Source of the DNA: Pegea sp. RAD2-039
Lineage: Eukaryota; Chordata; Thaliacea; Salpida; Salpidae
Assembly: GCA_034620365.1 (NCBI GenBank)
Contig: JAQGEQ010000232.1
Coordinates: forward strand, 248,001-312,000
Direction of reading: 5' to 3'
DNA length: 64,000 nt
Shown here: one piece after another, positions 51,573-63,645 of the stretch
How the letters are laid out: each line of letters opens with the position of its first letter
Numbering within the stretch: position 1 is the first letter of the stretch
Program-made: the position numbers and the translations under genes
The notes under the pieces: generated by a model
What the model was told of the DNA's origin: nothing
Seen by the model: the letters and a program-made list of their open reading frames with translations, nothing else
Database searches by the model: none

Positions 51573-54500
51573 ATGTCTCAAGACCAAAGATTTTATCAAA
51601 AGCTAGGTGAGATTAAAGCTAATATTTATATTTTGATAAATTGTAAAGTGTTGTAAATGTATAAATATTTCTTTAGGAAATTTATTTCTGTTAAAATTGT
51701 AACATAATGTTGGTCTTGATTTTTAATTATTTGATAATCTAATTTTAATTATAACCCAATAATAGAATAAAAATATTTATTAAATTAATATTTTAACATT
51801 TAGAATCTGACTTCTATATTTATATATAATAAATATATTATTAATCAAACAAAAAAGTAAAAATAATTATTGTTAAATAAAGTATTCATTTTTTAAAATT
51901 TATTTTAGTTTTCTGTTAACTTGGAATCAATTATTTTTCTTTTAGATCATAAAACTTCACATTATGGTCATGATGATAGAACTTATAGCGCTCCAAACGG
52001 TCGCTCAACTTACAGAGGAAGACGAGGACGGGGCAACAAGTCTTATAGGTAAACAAATCTTCACCATTTGTCAGTAGTTAGTCGGAAAGGTTTCTGAGCT
52101 TTGATTGGTGATGGTTTGATACAGGTTACTTATCACAACTATCATTAAAATTTATATAATTTAAATTAATTTTGAATCTCTTGAACAATTTTTTCTCATA
52201 TTTTAACACCAAATCAAGACCTCACAGAGATATGATGAGCAATCCTAAGATTAGTGATGATGTTGACATGGAAGGTTTTGGTGATTATAAACAACGACCG
52301 TGAGTTTACTCAGCAGTTTAAGATGATTGCTCATCACTAAACATCTTTATAGTGCTCCTTATGCAAGACCTTCGAGAAGAGGAATTAGTAAAAGAGGTGC
52401 TAACCGATCTGCAAATATTAGAAATCGTCTTGGCAATCATCAAACGTGGTACATGATTACTGTAAGTTGCATCTTTTGATGATATCTTGCTCATTTCACG
52501 TTGAGATCATCCGCAGGTGTATGAAGCGGCAGTTGAAGATGAAGATTCACTTATGAGCAAATTTGAAAAGCAAGCAGGAAGAAAGATCGATTATCTTCAG
52601 GTGATGATGTCTTGAGTGTTCTTCCTTCATGTCTGACAATTTATTTACAGTATTTTGAAGATGGTGAAAATGTAAACTTCTTTATTCTTGGAATGACTGA
52701 ATCACAGTTAATTTTGAACTTTGATAAGAAGATCAGATCTTCAGATGGCAAATTGGTGAGTTAAAGACATTTTTCATCAAACATCTTGATGATGAAGATC
52801 AAATTTTGTTAATAGTTGACTATTCGACGAAGAGTTTCAAAAGATGAACCATTAAGTAATCCACAAGTTGAGAAGTTAAAGGTTTGTCGAATATCTCTTT
52901 GATCTTCATCTGATCAATTTGAATGATGTAGGAAGTGTTGAAGAATCGATTAAACAAAGAAAGTCGTCATCTTGATTTGAATTGTCTTTTTCACGAGCAA
53001 CAACTACGTTCAATGAATATTATCCTCAAAGTGAAGTTTGCTACTCATATGGCTTTACTTCTAAACACTTTAAAGAAGATTTGTTCTGAAGATGAAGCTT
53101 ATCTGGTGAAGATCATCTAAAAAACAATCAATCTTCTCATTTGTGTCTTTTCCACAGATCGTTTCTATTGATTTGAGTAAGAATCAACTTTACAATTTAG
53201 AAGGAATCAAACATTTGGTTTCATATTTTCCAAACATCAAGAAAGTTCTTCTTTCCAACAATCAAGTTTGTCTTCTTCCTCTCTTGATCATTTATCAGCA
53301 GTCTTATTTGATGCAGATTTCATATTTGAAAGAACTGAAGAAGCTAGAAGATTGGAACATCACTAACCTGTATCTAGATGAAAATCCTTTCTGCTCCAAG
53401 TTTGATTCACAAGTGACCTACATCAGGTGATGACTAATTGATGATTTTTTGGACCAAATAGCAAAAAAACCAACTTCTTATTTAATTGAAATTCTTTTTC
53501 AGTGAAATTCGAGATATCTTTCCTGACTTGGACACTTTGGTAAGCATCTTTTCACCACTAAGACCTGATTTGAAATTCAAAATTTGTAGGATTCTAAACC
53601 TTTAACTCCACCTGTCAAGTTTGATTTAGCAAAACAAGAGTTACCAGAAGACCAAGGACACAATTTGTCGTTACTGCCCAACGACCAAGCAAAAGATTTT
53701 GTTGGGCAATTTATCTTTCAGTAAATAATTTGAAACAATTGAAATATTTCTCGAAATGTTCACTAAATTTCAGATTTTTCAAATCTTTTGATGAAGATAA
53801 GACACAGTTGAAGACCTTGTACAATTCCAACTCCATCTTCACATTATCTATTCCATCGAGTCCAAGAGGTCCTTCATTAAATCCTTACTTCAATCTATCT
53901 AGAAACTTGAACACAAAAAAAAGAGGTGAACACGTGACCATTTGATCACAAGATCTTCAATCATTTAATTACAGTGGAGAAGATATCGCGGACTATTTGT
54001 GGAATGGAACGCATCGTCAACGAGTTGTCGACCTTACCACCTACTAAACACAATACTGATAGTTTTGTTGTCGATGTCACGATGTGCATGCCTAAAATGA
54101 TTACATTTGTAGTAGAAGGATTATTTCAAGAAGGTTTACTACTTGTTGATTTAACTTTTTGTTTATTTCATTTGTTTGTAGAAAAAATTTCACAAGAAGC
54201 AGTGACGCGCGCTTTTTCGCGCAATTTTGTTTGTGTTCTTCATCAACAACCTCAACTGTAAGCTTCTATTTTCTTTCTTCAACAATTTTACAAGTAAATT
54301 TTTGAAACTGACAGAAAATTAGAAGTTATTAACGACCAACTACACATTCGTAACTCAACTGTTGTTGAACGAAAAAACAAACTAATTTCGATAAAAACCA
54401 AGGTTTGTTCATCTCATCTACCTCCTTTTCAAGTGATTAAAATCCTTTTTTTTGCTTCTTAGAAAGCACCAAGTAACCCATCTGTTCCACAATCACTTAC

Positions 54501-54717
54501 AACCAATGAAAAAGGAGAATTAGTTGCCAAGTTTTCTATTGAATCAAAAATGAATATTTCATTTTCATTTGAATGCTTAGAAGCAAATGATTGGGATTAC
54601 AATAAAGCAGCACAAGACTTTCTCACCAAAAAAGTTTGATTTTCACCTCTTCCTGTCATCATCTAATATCTTTATCTTTTTTAGGACTCCATTCCTCCCG
54701 AAGCTTTCCAAAAGTGA
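51573..54717 (+). CDS. NXF1: Nuclear RNA export factor, NXF1/TAP type
   Basis: Starts MSQDQRFYQKL at 51573. It is followed by an RG-rich basic region (YRGRRGRGNKSYR), an RRM-like domain (TWYMITVYEAAVEDEDS...), leucine-rich repeats (IVSIDLSKNQLYNLEGIKHL, ITNLYLDENPFC), and an NTF2-like domain (FVGQFIFQ... TKHNTDSFVVDVTMCMP, FSRNFVCVLHQQPQL). It ends with a UBA-like TAP-C domain (NISFSFECLEANDWDYNKAAQDFL) and DSIPPEAFQK at 54717. This is the full domain set of the mRNA exporter that carries mRNPs through nuclear pores with its NXT1 partner. About eighteen short exons have canonical GT-AG sites. The C-terminal NWDY-type nucleoporin-binding helices are intact. Confidence 0.95.
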
Positions 54718-55848
54718 CGCGACAATTTCATCTTTTTCTTTCTTCCAAATCCCAATCTTACCACCGACCCTAATCCTTCTACTTCACTTTATGACGTCAT
54801 CACTTATAGAGATGATGACGTCATCAATTTCTAATCCTTTTACATCCCTTTTCTTTCAAACGATCTCTTGTAGCAGTCTCATTCTTTCTTCTAATTTATT
54901 TGTTTTTTTGTTTTTCTACTTTTTTCAAAAATGACAAACGGACAGATGAGGGTTTAGTGAGAGGGAGGGAGGGAACTGGTTGTGATTGGTTTGTTGAAAC
55001 TGGCTCAATTGGTTTATGAAAACTGAATAATGAAAAAGCAAAAGTGCTTACAGGTTGCTGTGAGTCTGCTTAATTTACAAATCTCAGAGTTTACATCAAC
55101 TTTGAGTTTCAGTTTTGAAATTGACATCAATTTAGTTGAATTTGAAAGTTTAGAAACCAAACAGTTTGTCATTCTTGAAAATTGACCGTTTTTATTTCAG
55201 TCACGTGATCGCATTTGTAGAAATTTGAAATCAGTGAAATCTGATGATAAAGGAAAATTTGAAGTCTTCTTCCACGATTTCTCTGATTAAAATGAAGATG
55301 TTCTTTTTCTTTCTTTTGAAAAATCTTCAAAGACCTTTTTTTGATGTCAAACCCCTGGAAATAGTCGAAATTTCCGAAGCAGATATTTGGTTTATCTGCA
55401 AATATTCCTAATATAAAAAATTTGGAATTTTACCAACGATTTTAAGAATGAGTAAAAAAGTTGATTTACTTTTTATAAAGTTTTTATCCAATTTTTATTT
55501 GCCAATAAAATGATTTCGTTTTTAATGTAAATTGTGTTTTATGTTTTATTTACAAATTAAAGTCTAAAAAATTATTAAAAAGTTTTTTCCATTTTCTTGT
55601 ACTTCTGTCACTCTAAAGTGAATAGAGAAGTTGTTTCAACTGCTACTACACTCATGAGTTTACATTTGATGATTGAAAATAGAACAGCAATTGAAAGGTT
55701 TTTGTTGTTACCTCTGAAACTATCTTCTGTCAGAGAAAAGTTCTAACTAGAAGTCATTTGACACCAAACTACTTTCAATTTAAAAATAAAACATTTGACA
55801 GAAAGTTTTCTTAAGTAGAAGTAATCATCGGAACATTTGATTGGTTTT
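54718..55848. other. 3' flank of NXF gene and intergenic DNA
   Basis: Two GACGTCATC sites lie at about 54791 and 54816 in the probable 3' UTR. The rest is AT-rich with no supported exon. Confidence 0.5.
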
Positions 55849-56091
55849 TTATTTCATAAATTTAACTGTCTTAATAAAACTTGTTCCTACTTCTTCAATT
55901 CTTCGGATATAATCTTTGATATCTTGAGAAGTTTCTAAACCCTTACTACTTACAACATTTGCAATTGTTGCTATCAAGTCATACAAAATCGATCTATTTT
56001 ATATTAGTAAACCTGCACGCGATGATTTAGGAGTAGGATCTTCTAAATATGACCCAGTGGACTTGGTAGTTGGTGTAGCGGTTCTGGACAT
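55849..56091 (-). CDS. Small two-exon gene, unknown function
   Basis: Minus-strand exons 56091-56013 and 55970-55849 join in phase (G|CA) to a 66-residue protein. It starts MSRTATPTTKSTGSYLEDP and ends IRRIEEVGTSFIKTVKFMK. The 42-nt intron begins gtttactaat and ends gatag. The N-terminal half is Ser/Thr/Pro-rich and probably unstructured; the C-terminal half is a likely amphipathic helix. No family recognised. Support is the clean splice structure and non-AT-driven composition compared with the surroundings. Confidence 0.5.
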
Positions 56092-57506
56092 TTCAAAAAG
56101 TAGTGACTTATAACGAAAAAACTCCAAATAGCTTTATACTATAGTCATTTTCTAAATTATAGTTTCAAAAGATCTAGTTTCCAACTAAAAATAATTTTTT
56201 TATGTTGAACACTGACGACACTTAGCGTTTAAAAACTTTGACTTTTTACCACAGATTTTGAGCAATAAATTCGTTTTTAATCAAAGTTGCTCCATCGGTT
56301 GTGGTCTTCTATTTTGTTTTAACATTTAAGAACTTTGTTGTAACATTTATAGATTTACAATTCTTACTAACAGATTTTCAAATTACTTTTTCTTTAATAT
56401 TCAATGAGAGTTTGAATAACAACTTAAATTGTCAAAAAATATCTTCAATCAATTTAATAATTTAAAATAATTTTAGTTTTAATTTATATTAGTTTTTGAA
56501 ACCTTTAAAATAATAAATAAAAAATTGCTTGATTTTTACTGTTACTGACAAACTTTGAGGTAATCACAAAGTAATTAAGAAATAAAAATAGAAAAAAAAA
56601 CCTTGTCATATAACCCATAAAATTCGTTAACAACAACTAGAAGTTGATTTTAGTTAAATTAAATAGTTTTTAAAAACTTGTATGTTATAGCAGCTTGACA
56701 CAAAACAATAAATAAATAAAACAGATGCTTTGGAAACTTTGTTTACGTTTCTAATACCTGCTCTGACTACAAGTTGATAACCTAGTTTTTAAATTAACCT
56801 ATATATGTGAGACTGATTTTGTTTGATTCTCTTAAAAGGTGTTAAATTGTTTTCTTCAATTAGTTCTAGTTTGTTTGGTTTGATTTCTAAGTTCACAATT
56901 TTAACAAAGTTTTAGAAATTATTTTAATGTTAAGAATTTTGTAAAAATTTGTAAAATAAAACTTTTTTTTGATTATTAGTTTGAAGTTAATCTGAATATT
57001 TGATTAATTTATCAATTTTCAAGTCGCATAATTGAGAGTAATAAATTTCTTCCAGAAAATTCTTTTAAAATAAAACTTAAATAAAAGCTAAAAAACTTTT
57101 TATATTATTAAATATTTATTTGGAAAATTGATTTTTTAAATCAGTTTATCTGTTCATTTGAAATATCAGGAAAACCCTTAAGGACTAATCTAAACAATCA
57201 AAGCTGAATCAACCAATCAGAAGCAAGATGATCATTTTGATTCTAAGCTTCAGTCATATTTGAAAATATTTCACTTGAAAGGGATTCGAAACAATCCAGG
57301 AACCGTTAGTTGCTTATTTTCCAAAGATTAATGTTTTGTTTGTTTTTCATCGTCTTCACATTTTTCGGTCTTTTGTTTGGCGACTGCACATCACTTGGCA
57401 ACAGCCCCCTCCAGTGGATACGTCATCACCAAAAAGCAAACAGAAATAACGAGGAAAAAAGCAGATAGCGAAGCATAAGAGTCAAGATAAGTGAATCAGA
57501 CCCAAC
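56092..57506. other. AT-rich sequence between the small gene and Hedgehog
   Basis: Less AT-rich from about 57300, where the promoter and 5' UTR of Hedgehog should lie. No defined regulatory motif can be supported. Confidence 0.5.
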
Positions 57507-58990
57507 ATGTTGCCCCACAAGTTACTCGTCATCCTCACCTCTATAATCCTGGTCAGTAGTTGTGGACCTGGGACAGGTATGAATAGAAGTATAGCTCGAC
57601 CCAAACGTCTTAGACCACTGAAAGTTTATGAGATCGTACCTGAAGTGTCCGAATGTAGTTTAGCAGCAAGTGGTCCTTGTCCTGGTCCAGTTGTCAATGG
57701 AAGTGACCGATTTGACCAACTCGTATCTTTATACGATCCTCGGATCAAATTCGGAGCCAGCGGTTTCCATGACAACCGCGTGAGGTTGATGAGCAAGGTA
57801 AGAGTTTCCAAAGTGAAATTTGGTGAAAGTTGATGGTTTGGTACTCATCGAAATTTCGTTGCTTTTGTCAATTGTTTTTTGAAGGACTTTTAACTCTTTT
57901 GTTGCTGATTTTCAAGAGACGTTTGTGATGAGAAAATTTGAGAAGATTTGTTTAAAAAGAATCCTAAATGAATCATTTAAAATTTCTTTTTTTTTTTGTT
58001 GGAAACACTTTTTAGCGATGTGCTCGGTTGCTACGGATACTTGCAAATCGTGTGTGGATTAATTGGAAACAGAGGATCTTTGTGATGAAGTCTTGGACAG
58101 AGTCTGATGACATCACTACGCCTTACGGATTACATCTGGAAGGTAACTCTTCTAGAAGATGATTTATCGATCTTTGATTCATCTTTTCAATCTCAGGAAG
58201 AGCTGTGATTATCCGGAAGTTTTCACAAAGTCCTTATCCAACACTAGGTGTCATCGCGGCGATAGCGGTTCGCGTCGGCTTCGATTACGTCAGCTACGTC
58301 AGCAGATCATATGTGTATTTGAGCGTGAAGCCAGGCAAGTGACACGTGACTTCGGCCGAATCTCATTTGCATCTTTCATTAGATGGATCAGCAGGAGCAA
58401 TCTACGGTGGTTGCTTCGCAGCTAACAACTTGGTAACGTTGCCTAGCAACGCAACCGTCGAGATTTCACGTCTCCAAGTAGGCGACAAAATACGAGCGTT
58501 TGACCGCTCGAGTGGAAATGTAATAAATAGTCGATTTGTTGGATTTCTCGATTCCACTTTTGCACCTCTTATCACTGTTACCACGGCAACTGGTGACGTC
58601 ATTCAGCTGACGTCATCACATCTCATCCATGTAGTCAAAGGCGATAGTTGGAATGACGTCATGATCGTACACGCGCGTAATTTGCGTGTTGGTGATTACA
58701 TTTTGATGGACAGCGATCAGAAGCTGAAAAGAACGCGTGTTGATGACGTCACATACGATGTTGGTCATGTGATGGCTCCGCTGACGGAAGACGGGACGAT
58801 CATCGTGAACAAAATCGCTGCTTCGTGTTACGCTTTCATTACCAATGAGGTTGTTGCTCACTATTCTATGTTTCCTGTGAGATGGTTCGACTGTTGTCAT
58901 GGTAACCATGCCAACGTCACTGGTGTGCATTGGTACGCGCGTTTATTGTGCAAGTTTAAAAATCTATTTTTTCCTTTTCTTCTTGAGTGA
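57507..58990 (+). CDS. HH: Hedgehog morphogen precursor
   Basis: Exons 57507-57797, 58016-58142, 58197-58334 and 58383-58990 give 387 residues. The signal peptide (LLVILTSIILVSS) ends directly before CGPGTG, the palmitoylated N-terminus of the mature ligand. The signalling domain is recognisable but divergent (RPLKVYEIVPEVSECSLAASG, FDYVSYVSRSYVYLSVK). The autoprocessing module starts at GGCF, the cholesterol-coupled cleavage site. It keeps the Hint residues, with TSSH corresponding to the conserved T..H and a conserved ASCYA. The third intron uses a GC donor. Gene order in exon 1 to 4 follows the conserved Hedgehog structure. The catalytic zinc-binding residues of the ligand domain are hard to align by eye. 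Confidence 0.95.
58335..58382 (+). other. GC-AG intron in Hedgehog
   Basis: Donor cag|gcaagt is the standard consensus for GC-type introns; the acceptor is ttcattag. Splicing joins SVKP to DGSAGAIYGGCF, matching the position before the cleavage site in other Hedgehogs. The GT donor four bases further leads to a stop. The intron is 48 nt; retention gives an early stop (GCAAGTGA). Confidence 0.88.
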
Positions 58991-61900
58991 CTCGATGTTT
59001 GTGTCTTTGTTGCCGTTGTCAATAAATAGAATTTTAGTCCGTCTTGGATTTTAAATCTAGCTGTTAAATGGAGCAAAAATAATTTTGGAAAAAATAAAAA
59101 AGTTTTTGCAATTAGAAAATTGTGTTTTAAAGAAATAAATAATTATTAATAACTACGTTTATACTTTTTATGTTAAATATTGTTTTTTAATGAAATTGAT
59201 TTCTAAAGATTAAACGGTTTTGAGTTTTATTCAGGAGAAAAGTTGAAACTACTAATGTTAAATCTGATTTAACTTTTTTTTAAACAAATAACAAAATTTT
59301 AAATACCCAAAAAAGATTTTCAATAAAAAAGCTTTTAGCAGGGGTCGGTTAATGAATAACTTTTAAAACAAACATACCAGAATAAAACAATTTAAAAAAA
59401 TTACAATCCACATAAAACAATTACAAAATATTTCACTTTCTTCTTTCATATATTTTCTCATGTCAAATCTATTTATATTTACAAAACAGTAATTAATTTA
59501 GTATTTTCATAAGATTAAAGAAACTATCTTTTTTTAAACGTTAGTTTCATTTTTTTTAATTTTAAAAATATTGAGAAAAATCAAGTTATATAAAATAACT
59601 TTAGTTGGTTGAAACTATTTCTTCAACATTTTTCATATGAAGTACAGAGCGATATTAAAAAGATGTCTTATATCTAACCTAGATTTTAATAAAGTTTTAT
59701 TGACTTAAGAGAGTATATATCGTCTTTGAGGTTTATTGAGTTAAGTAAACAATGACTCAAAAATTTATGGTTAAAAATAAATCAACCTATAAAATTATCA
59801 TGAAAAAAATGTGGAATCATAATTTAATAAAATAGTTTTAAAAGTTTTATCTAAAACAAAATCATTATTTATTTATTTGAAAATTATTATTTAATTGATT
59901 TTAATTTAACAAAAATAAATTTAGGTTTGTTTACTAAACAAAAAAAATGTCCATAAAATTATATTAATTTTTGAAAATAAATGTTTTTGTTTTTATTTGT
60001 ATTAATGAGCAAACACTAATTTACCAAAAAAATTCTAGAAGTTTCTTTTTGGAAATAAACAAAACTTTTTTTAAAAGATTTTAACAATTTTGATTTAGGT
60101 TTAACTTCCTTGTTTAAAACACCTAAAAGTAGTTTAAATAATTTACAAAAAAATCAATATTTTAGTTTAATAAATTTAGCAAAACTTTAGTTTACTGGCT
60201 TCTGACATAAAAGCTAAAAATAAGTATGTGTCTTCTGCTTGATTAAAGCTTTCCTATTATTTGTCGACAGAACTGATTTTACATAAAAGGTTAAATACAC
60301 TTTTTGCACTTTGTCCAAAAGTATGAAGATTGTGAAATTAGTTTTTACTAATTAGAAAACTAGTAAAGATTATTTCCATTTATACAACAAATTTGATAGT
60401 CTTAAAAATAAACTTACAGTTTCTATCACTGCTTAATCATAAGCTATCTTTAAGGTAACCTTTTAAAACTTCTTTAAGACTACGTTAAAGTATTTTTCCT
60501 TTTAGATATGACGTTGTTCAACTATGGCTAAGTTAATTATCATTAAATTTTAACAAAATAAGAAATAACTTGACCATTTAATTTATGAAAATTAAATAAA
60601 CAGATTTAAAATTTCAAAGAATTTTAGAAAACAATGGATTTATCGATAAAACAAAAGTTTGCTTTTAAAGTTATAACATAAACAGAACAAATCAATAAAA
60701 TAAAATAAAGAAGTTATCAGTTTCTTTTTTATAATTCCTGTTTTAATAGAACTTATTTTTGGTAAAATTTAAATGAGATTTTTGACAAACAAAGCAGTAG
60801 TTTTTTGCTGAAAATATTGATTAACTGCCCCTAATAGTCAGACAATATCTAGTTTACACTTTATTGACTATTTCCTTATCAGGAATAAACTTTTTTTAAA
60901 TTTTGGAGTTTAATCGAAGATATCCTTTTATATAGAAGTGTGTTTTTACTTGTTTGGTTATCTGTTATAGGATTAAAACAAAAAAATTTACGTAAGTTAA
61001 TATAATTATTACAAATTTGTTATTCAAAAGTAGTTTTTTGTGATGTTATGTAATTTTGCTTTTAAGTATGTTGTTTATAATGTAACAAAATGTACAAAAC
61101 AGCTTCTAGTTAATTCTACTTTTATTTTAAATTCATTTCATGAAAATTTACTTTGAAAATAATCTGTGTTTTTAACATTAAGCTAACAACAATTATGTTT
61201 TAGTCCTTCAATGATGTACACAACCTTAAAAAAATATTATTATAAAACTGCTTGCTAACAATTTCAAAACTAATTATTAAGATAACTAATAGATTAGTGA
61301 AAATGACATTTACTATTTTATATATTTTGCTGATAAGTCAACACCTTATTAACAAAGCAAACTGTTTAATTACAACTCAACTAAGTAAAAAATATGTTTG
61401 TTACCAGAAGATATTTCAAATTTACAGTCTTAAACACATCTGATATAAAATAATTAGCCAGAAGTAGAATAGAATTAGTAAAGGTTTGTTACTTTCAACT
61501 AAAAATTTAAGGATTTAACTGAAAAATGTGAGTTTTATTGATGACATCTTTAATGTATTCACAAATATCGAATCTATTATTTAAAATGCATTTAAAACTT
61601 TCTTTTATGAGCTATGATTATAAACAAACAATTTCTAAATGAAAATAATTCATAAAATAAAAACAACAAAAAGCCATTTTAGTTCTATTTATTTAAAGAA
61701 ACGTTAAAACAAACCCAACAAAAATGATAACAACTAATAATTATATCTTTATATATAAAAAGCTATTTTTGTTCAAGTGGATTTTAGATGATTAGTTTTT
61801 ACTTGTCAGAAAATACTTTGATTAGATTTGCATATTAAATAGATGATAAATCCAAAGAATATGAAAATTAATGAGGATTCATCTCAAATAGAAATAATAA

Positions 61901-62325
61901 AATAAATTGAAACCGAACAGTATTTACGAGCTGATGAAATGAATGATTAGATGTTAAATCACACAAATTAATTTCTTATGACATTTTAATAGGCTGTAAA
62001 ACTTGGTGCAGTTTACATTAGAAACGAGTTGGTTGAAAACCTTTAAAACAATTAGATAAGTCCACAACAGGCGCGATGAAGAACAAAGTTTTGTGGAATC
62101 TAAGCTAATTACATTATTTTTGTATAAAGGCACGATCTTAATTCACACCAATCAAATTCATCCACAATTAAATCAACTAACAGTAAACTACAGAGATAAA
62201 AATATCGATTGTTACTTTAAAGTTTTGTTAAAATTCAACGAAAAAGTTTTTAAAATTATTCTCCACCTTATACGCTCAAAGAGCAAGATTAAATAACTGA
62301 AGAAGATATCGGATGAGGAAATAAT
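58991..62325. other. Long AT-rich gene desert
   Basis: AATAAA at 59021 probably ends the Hedgehog transcript. The remaining 3.3 kb is one of the most AT-rich parts of the window and lacks GACGTC. Open frames such as 61252-61443 and 62093-62296 show no domain and no splice context. Confidence 0.6.
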
Positions 62326-63645
62326 TTACAAATTAAACTCAGCTAGAGGCCTGGATCCTTGTCTCCACTGAGATGTCAGACTCGAATATGTTTCCTTGAG
62401 ACGATCATCCTGAAACCACTGATGTTGGAGTGCTTCTTCTGCTGTTTTTCGGTTCTTTGCATCAGAAACTAACAACGAGTTGATAAGATCTTTTGGCGTT
62501 TCTGAGATGTTTTTCCAATCTGAGTGAGGATATTGGAATTCAGCACGAAATATTTTGTTTTGAATGGGTTCTTCTTCATCTGAATCATCATAGAAAGGTT
62601 GTCTTGCTGACAGACTCTCATATATGACAACTCCTAGACTCCAGCAGTCGACCAAGCTCGTGTAGGGTTCCTCACTACCTTCAAACTTCCTCTTTAGAAT
62701 CTCAGGAGCTGCGTGCTCATTGGTGCAAGCCTTTGACGTCATCAACGAACCTTTCGAACCAATATGTGAAGTGCCAAAGTCGGCCAACTTTGTCAAACTG
62801 ATTTCATCTCGTGTCATTAGTAACATGTTTTCAGGTTTGATGTCACGATGAGTAACTCCTAACTTATGCATGTAAGCCACTGCTGATAACATCTGATACA
62901 TAGTTACCTTTGATTGAAATTCACCCATCGCACGGCCATAATCTTCATCATAAAGACGATCAAACAAGTTACCTCCTGCTGCATACTCCAGCTCCAAATA
63001 AAGGTAGTTGTCAGTGTCATGGTAACCGTACAACTCGATTATGTTTGGATGATTCAATTCTTTCAACATTTGTAATTCGTCCAAACAATCTAAACCTTCA
63101 TATTGAGAGAACTTTTCCTTGTTGACACGCTTCAGTGCACATGGCTTCATCCGGTTCATAGAAAATGAGTAGAAGACGTTTCCAGTGTATCCATATCCGA
63201 TACATTCCTTTAAACGATAACTCTCATTGATGAAAGTTGGATTTTCGGAGCCAGTACAAGGTCTTGAATCAACAAATAATCCAAGTAAGTTGTCTTCATT
63301 TCTAACAGAGATTCTTTGAAAAGTTACCAATTCAACTTGAGCTTTTGCACCAATACTTTCGCGATCGACCATGATACTGGTTTCTGAATGGTTAGTTAAC
63401 ATCACATTCCAACTATTATCTTCATTCATTTTTTTTTCGATTGTAATATGGTTCTTTTTATCCATTTCATTGTAATTCTTTAGTTCTCTTTTGGTTCTAT
63501 TAAATGACATTACCTCATAATTTTCAAAATTGATAAGATAAATTGCATTTCTGAGTGTCAAGTCATTTAAACCATTTTTATTCCCAACTATATAACCGAA
63601 GTAACGCGGACCATTACGTCGGTTTTTATATTCCTTTTTATACAT
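62326..63645 (-). CDS. Intronless CHK2-like checkpoint kinase (FHA-like plus kinase domain)
   Basis: One uninterrupted frame of 439 residues from ATG at 63645. The N-terminal 130 residues look like a degenerate FHA domain (LTNHSETSIMVDRESIG, FQRISV). The Ser/Thr kinase domain is complete: glycine loop GYGYTGNV, VAIK-type lysine in CALKRV, HRDIKPENML, DFGTSHIG, APE in EHAAPEIL, and DCWSLGVVIYESLSARQPF. The region after the kinase core (LLVSDAKNRKTAEEALQHQWFQDDRLK) is closest to CHK2. CHK2 acts in the DNA-damage checkpoint. Lack of introns in a region where every other large gene is split suggests a retroposed copy; no target-site duplication or poly(A) remnant could be confirmed. Confidence 0.88.
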   Translation of the reverse strand: MYKKEYKNRRNGPRYFGYIVGNKNGLNDLTLRNAIYLINFENYEVMSFNRTKRELKNYNEMDKKNHITIEKKMNEDNSWNVMLTNHSETSIMVDRESIGAKAQVELVTFQRISVRNEDNLLGLFVDSRPCTGSENPTFINESYRLKECIGYGYTGNVFYSFSMNRMKPCALKRVNKEKFSQYEGLDCLDELQMLKELNHPNIIELYGYHDTDNYLYLELEYAAGGNLFDRLYDEDYGRAMGEFQSKVTMYQMLSAVAYMHKLGVTHRDIKPENMLLMTRDEISLTKLADFGTSHIGSKGSLMTSKACTNEHAAPEILKRKFEGSEEPYTSLVDCWSLGVVIYESLSARQPFYDDSDEEEPIQNKIFRAEFQYPHSDWKNISETPKDLINSLLVSDAKNRKTAEEALQHQWFQDDRLKETYSSLTSQWRQGSRPLAEFNL

